Position numbers and translations under genes: made by a program | Shown here: positions 4,490-5,640 of the stretch, one piece after another | Layout: every line of letters starts with the position of its first letter | How positions within the stretch are numbered: position 1 is the stretch's first letter | From: Betaproteobacteria bacterium | Lineage (GTDB): Bacteria > Pseudomonadota > Gammaproteobacteria > Burkholderiales > Burkholderiaceae_C | DNA: 5,640 nt | Assembly (NCBI GenBank): GCA_009923345.1 | Contig: RFTR01000131.1 | Coordinates: 1-5,640 of the forward strand | Reading direction: 5' to 3' | The notes under the pieces: generated by a model | Databases searched by the model: none | The model's input: only the letters and a program-made list of their open reading frames with translations | What the model was told of the DNA's origin: nothing

Positions 4490-5640
4490 GTGATTGCTTC
4501 TTCTGTCAACGTTATTCATGCCGTGTGGTTGGACCCATTCAGTCCAATCGCAGATGCAGATCGCGCCCAGCTAGATGCCGCCGGCATCAGCTTGGAAACT
4601 GTTCGTACCCTGGGTGAGCTCACGCTGGCCTTGCGCCGCGCGCACATGTTGGTCATTCGCTTGGGCGATAGCGCCGAGTTGCTGCAAGAGGTCCAAACCC
4701 TCATCGGCCAACTCGGAAACACCGTCCCTGTGTTGTGCCGCGTAGACCGCCGTCGCATGGAAGTCGCTGTCGACGCGATGCGTTTAGGCGCATTGCATGT
4801 CTTACCCGCCGACGAATGGACACCCGCTGTATGGCAAGAGGCCGTGCAAGGTTTGAATTCCCCAGAACTCACTACCAAGAGCTATGTGTTCGTAGACCCC
4901 ACTAGCCAACACTTACTAGCTTTGGCACAACGCGTGGCACAAACTGAAGTAACCGCTTTATTGGTTGGCCCTACAGGCGCTGGTAAAGAAGTGTTGGCCC
5001 GTGTGTTGCACGAATCATCTCCACGCGCCAAAGGTCCGTTCGTTGCTTTGAACTGCGCAGCGATGCCAGAGCATTTGATCGAAGACATGTTGTTCGGTCA
5101 CGAGAAGGGCGCTTTTACCGGCGCTTTGAAAGAACACAAAGGTTTGTTTGAACAAGCCGAAGGCGGCACGATTTTCTTGGACGAGATTGGTGAGATGCCT
5201 ATGAACTTGCAAGCCAAGTTGTTGCGCGTCTTGCAAGAGAAAAAGCTCAACCGTTTAGGCGGTGAGTCTCTGATCGACTTGAACGTACGCGTCATCGCTG
5301 CGACCAACAAAGACTTGAAGCTCGCTATCGAGCAACGCGAATTTCGCGAAGACTTGTATTTCCGTATCAGCACTTTCCGCTTACGTATCCAACCTTTAAA
5401 AGACCGTCCGGGCGACATCATGCCTTTGGTCATCCAATCGCTGTCGCGCCATATCAAAGGGGGTTTGCCTTTCACGGTGTCACCTGAAGCCCAAACCATG
5501 TTGACCAGCTACCCATGGCCTGGCAATGTGCGCGAATTAGAAAACGTGGTGCAACGCGCTGTCGTGTTGTGTGGTGGCCGTGTGGTCACTCCCGCCCATG
5601 TGATGTTTGACGACGCTGGTTTAGACGACCAAGCAGGTTA
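4490..5640 (+). CDS. Sigma-54-dependent flagellar activator (FlrC/FleR/FlbD type) with degenerate receiver, 3'-partial
   Basis: This NtrC-family enhancer-binding protein uses ATP hydrolysis to open sigma-54 RNA polymerase promoters. 383 codons are visible and the frame runs off the window. Residues 1-121 look like a receiver fold, but the strand where the phosphoacceptor Asp should stand reads MLVIRLGD, with Arg or Ile at that position, and the usual Lys before the last helix is replaced (VLPADEW). The AAA+ domain (about 131-372) is complete. Walker A is GPTGAGKE (160-167), and the sigma-54 contact loop GAFTGA is at 207-212. Walker B is TIFLDE (227-232) and sensor I is ATN (271-273). Arginine-finger candidates are R286 and R292 in FREDLYFR. 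Sensor II is WPGNVREL (343-350). The C-terminal Fis-type helix-turn-helix should follow the window. FVDPTSQ and SSPRAKGPF resemble FlrC/FleR, and the flagellin upstream supports a motility role. A perfect sigma-54 promoter precedes it. Confidence 0.92.
   Translation, partial: MIASSVNVIHAVWLDPFSPIADADRAQLDAAGISLETVRTLGELTLALRRAHMLVIRLGDSAELLQEVQTLIGQLGNTVPVLCRVDRRRMEVAVDAMRLGALHVLPADEWTPAVWQEAVQGLNSPELTTKSYVFVDPTSQHLLALAQRVAQTEVTALLVGPTGAGKEVLARVLHESSPRAKGPFVALNCAAMPEHLIEDMLFGHEKGAFTGALKEHKGLFEQAEGGTIFLDEIGEMPMNLQAKLLRVLQEKKLNRLGGESLIDLNVRVIAATNKDLKLAIEQREFREDLYFRISTFRLRIQPLKDRPGDIMPLVIQSLSRHIKGGLPFTVSPEAQTMLTSYPWPGNVRELENVVQRAVVLCGGRVVTPAHVMFDDAGLDDQAG

Noticed and set aside
4923..4946. Further TGGCAC words as possible sigma-54 promoters inside the activator gene
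   Set aside because: Neither has GC at the required ten-base spacing after GG, and both are within codons of the AAA+ domain.
5098..5499. 133-residue minus-strand frame, with others at 4516-5236
   Set aside because: They are opposite the activator gene, whose + strand frame contains every expected AAA+ motif.

Overview
The window covers part of a flagellar locus of a Gram-negative bacterium. It holds three genes, all on the + strand. The flagellin ends resemble proteobacterial flagellins, and a perfect sigma-54 promoter stands before an NtrC-type flagellar regulator. The mid-range GC content and heavy use of TTG for leucine suggest a betaproteobacterium, perhaps of the Comamonadaceae. That taxonomic placement is an inference from style, not a proven match.

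Region 1 (3-4070) is a giant flagellin whose first ~75 codons lie before the window. The conserved filament-core segments are normal at both ends: the N-terminal D1 helix at 3-200 and the C-terminal D1/D0 helices at about 3780-4070. Between them lie roughly 1,190 residues of surface-exposed, Thr/Ser/Ala-rich sequence. I resolve this insert into two copies of a pair of flagellin-IN-type motifs, plus five beta-rich modules of about 95-100 residues (A1, B, A2, C, D) that resemble repeats of large bacterial adhesins. Module A2 appears to be spliced inside an IN unit. The complete protein would be about 1,430 residues, against roughly 270-550 for most flagellins.

Region 2 (4092-4424) is a small four-cysteine protein of unknown function, 21 bases after the flagellin stop and possibly cotranscribed with it. 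Region 3 (4425-4489) is a short intergenic gap with a perfect -24/-12 sigma-54 promoter at 4439-4454. A 7-bp inverted repeat has its right arm overlapping the -24 element.

Region 4 (4490 to the window end) is a sigma-54 activator of the FlrC/FleR/FlbD type. It is cut off by the window edge before its DNA-binding domain. Its AAA+ core is intact (Walker A, GAFTGA, Walker B, sensor residues), but its N-terminal receiver-like domain lacks the phosphoacceptor Asp and the conserved Lys.

Together the genes fit a late flagellar module: a filament subunit, a small accessory protein, and a sigma-54-transcribed activator that probably controls hook, basal-body or filament genes and perhaps itself. The most unusual content is the mosaic giant flagellin. 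I saw no tRNA, rRNA, CRISPR array, insertion sequence or convincing intrinsic terminator.
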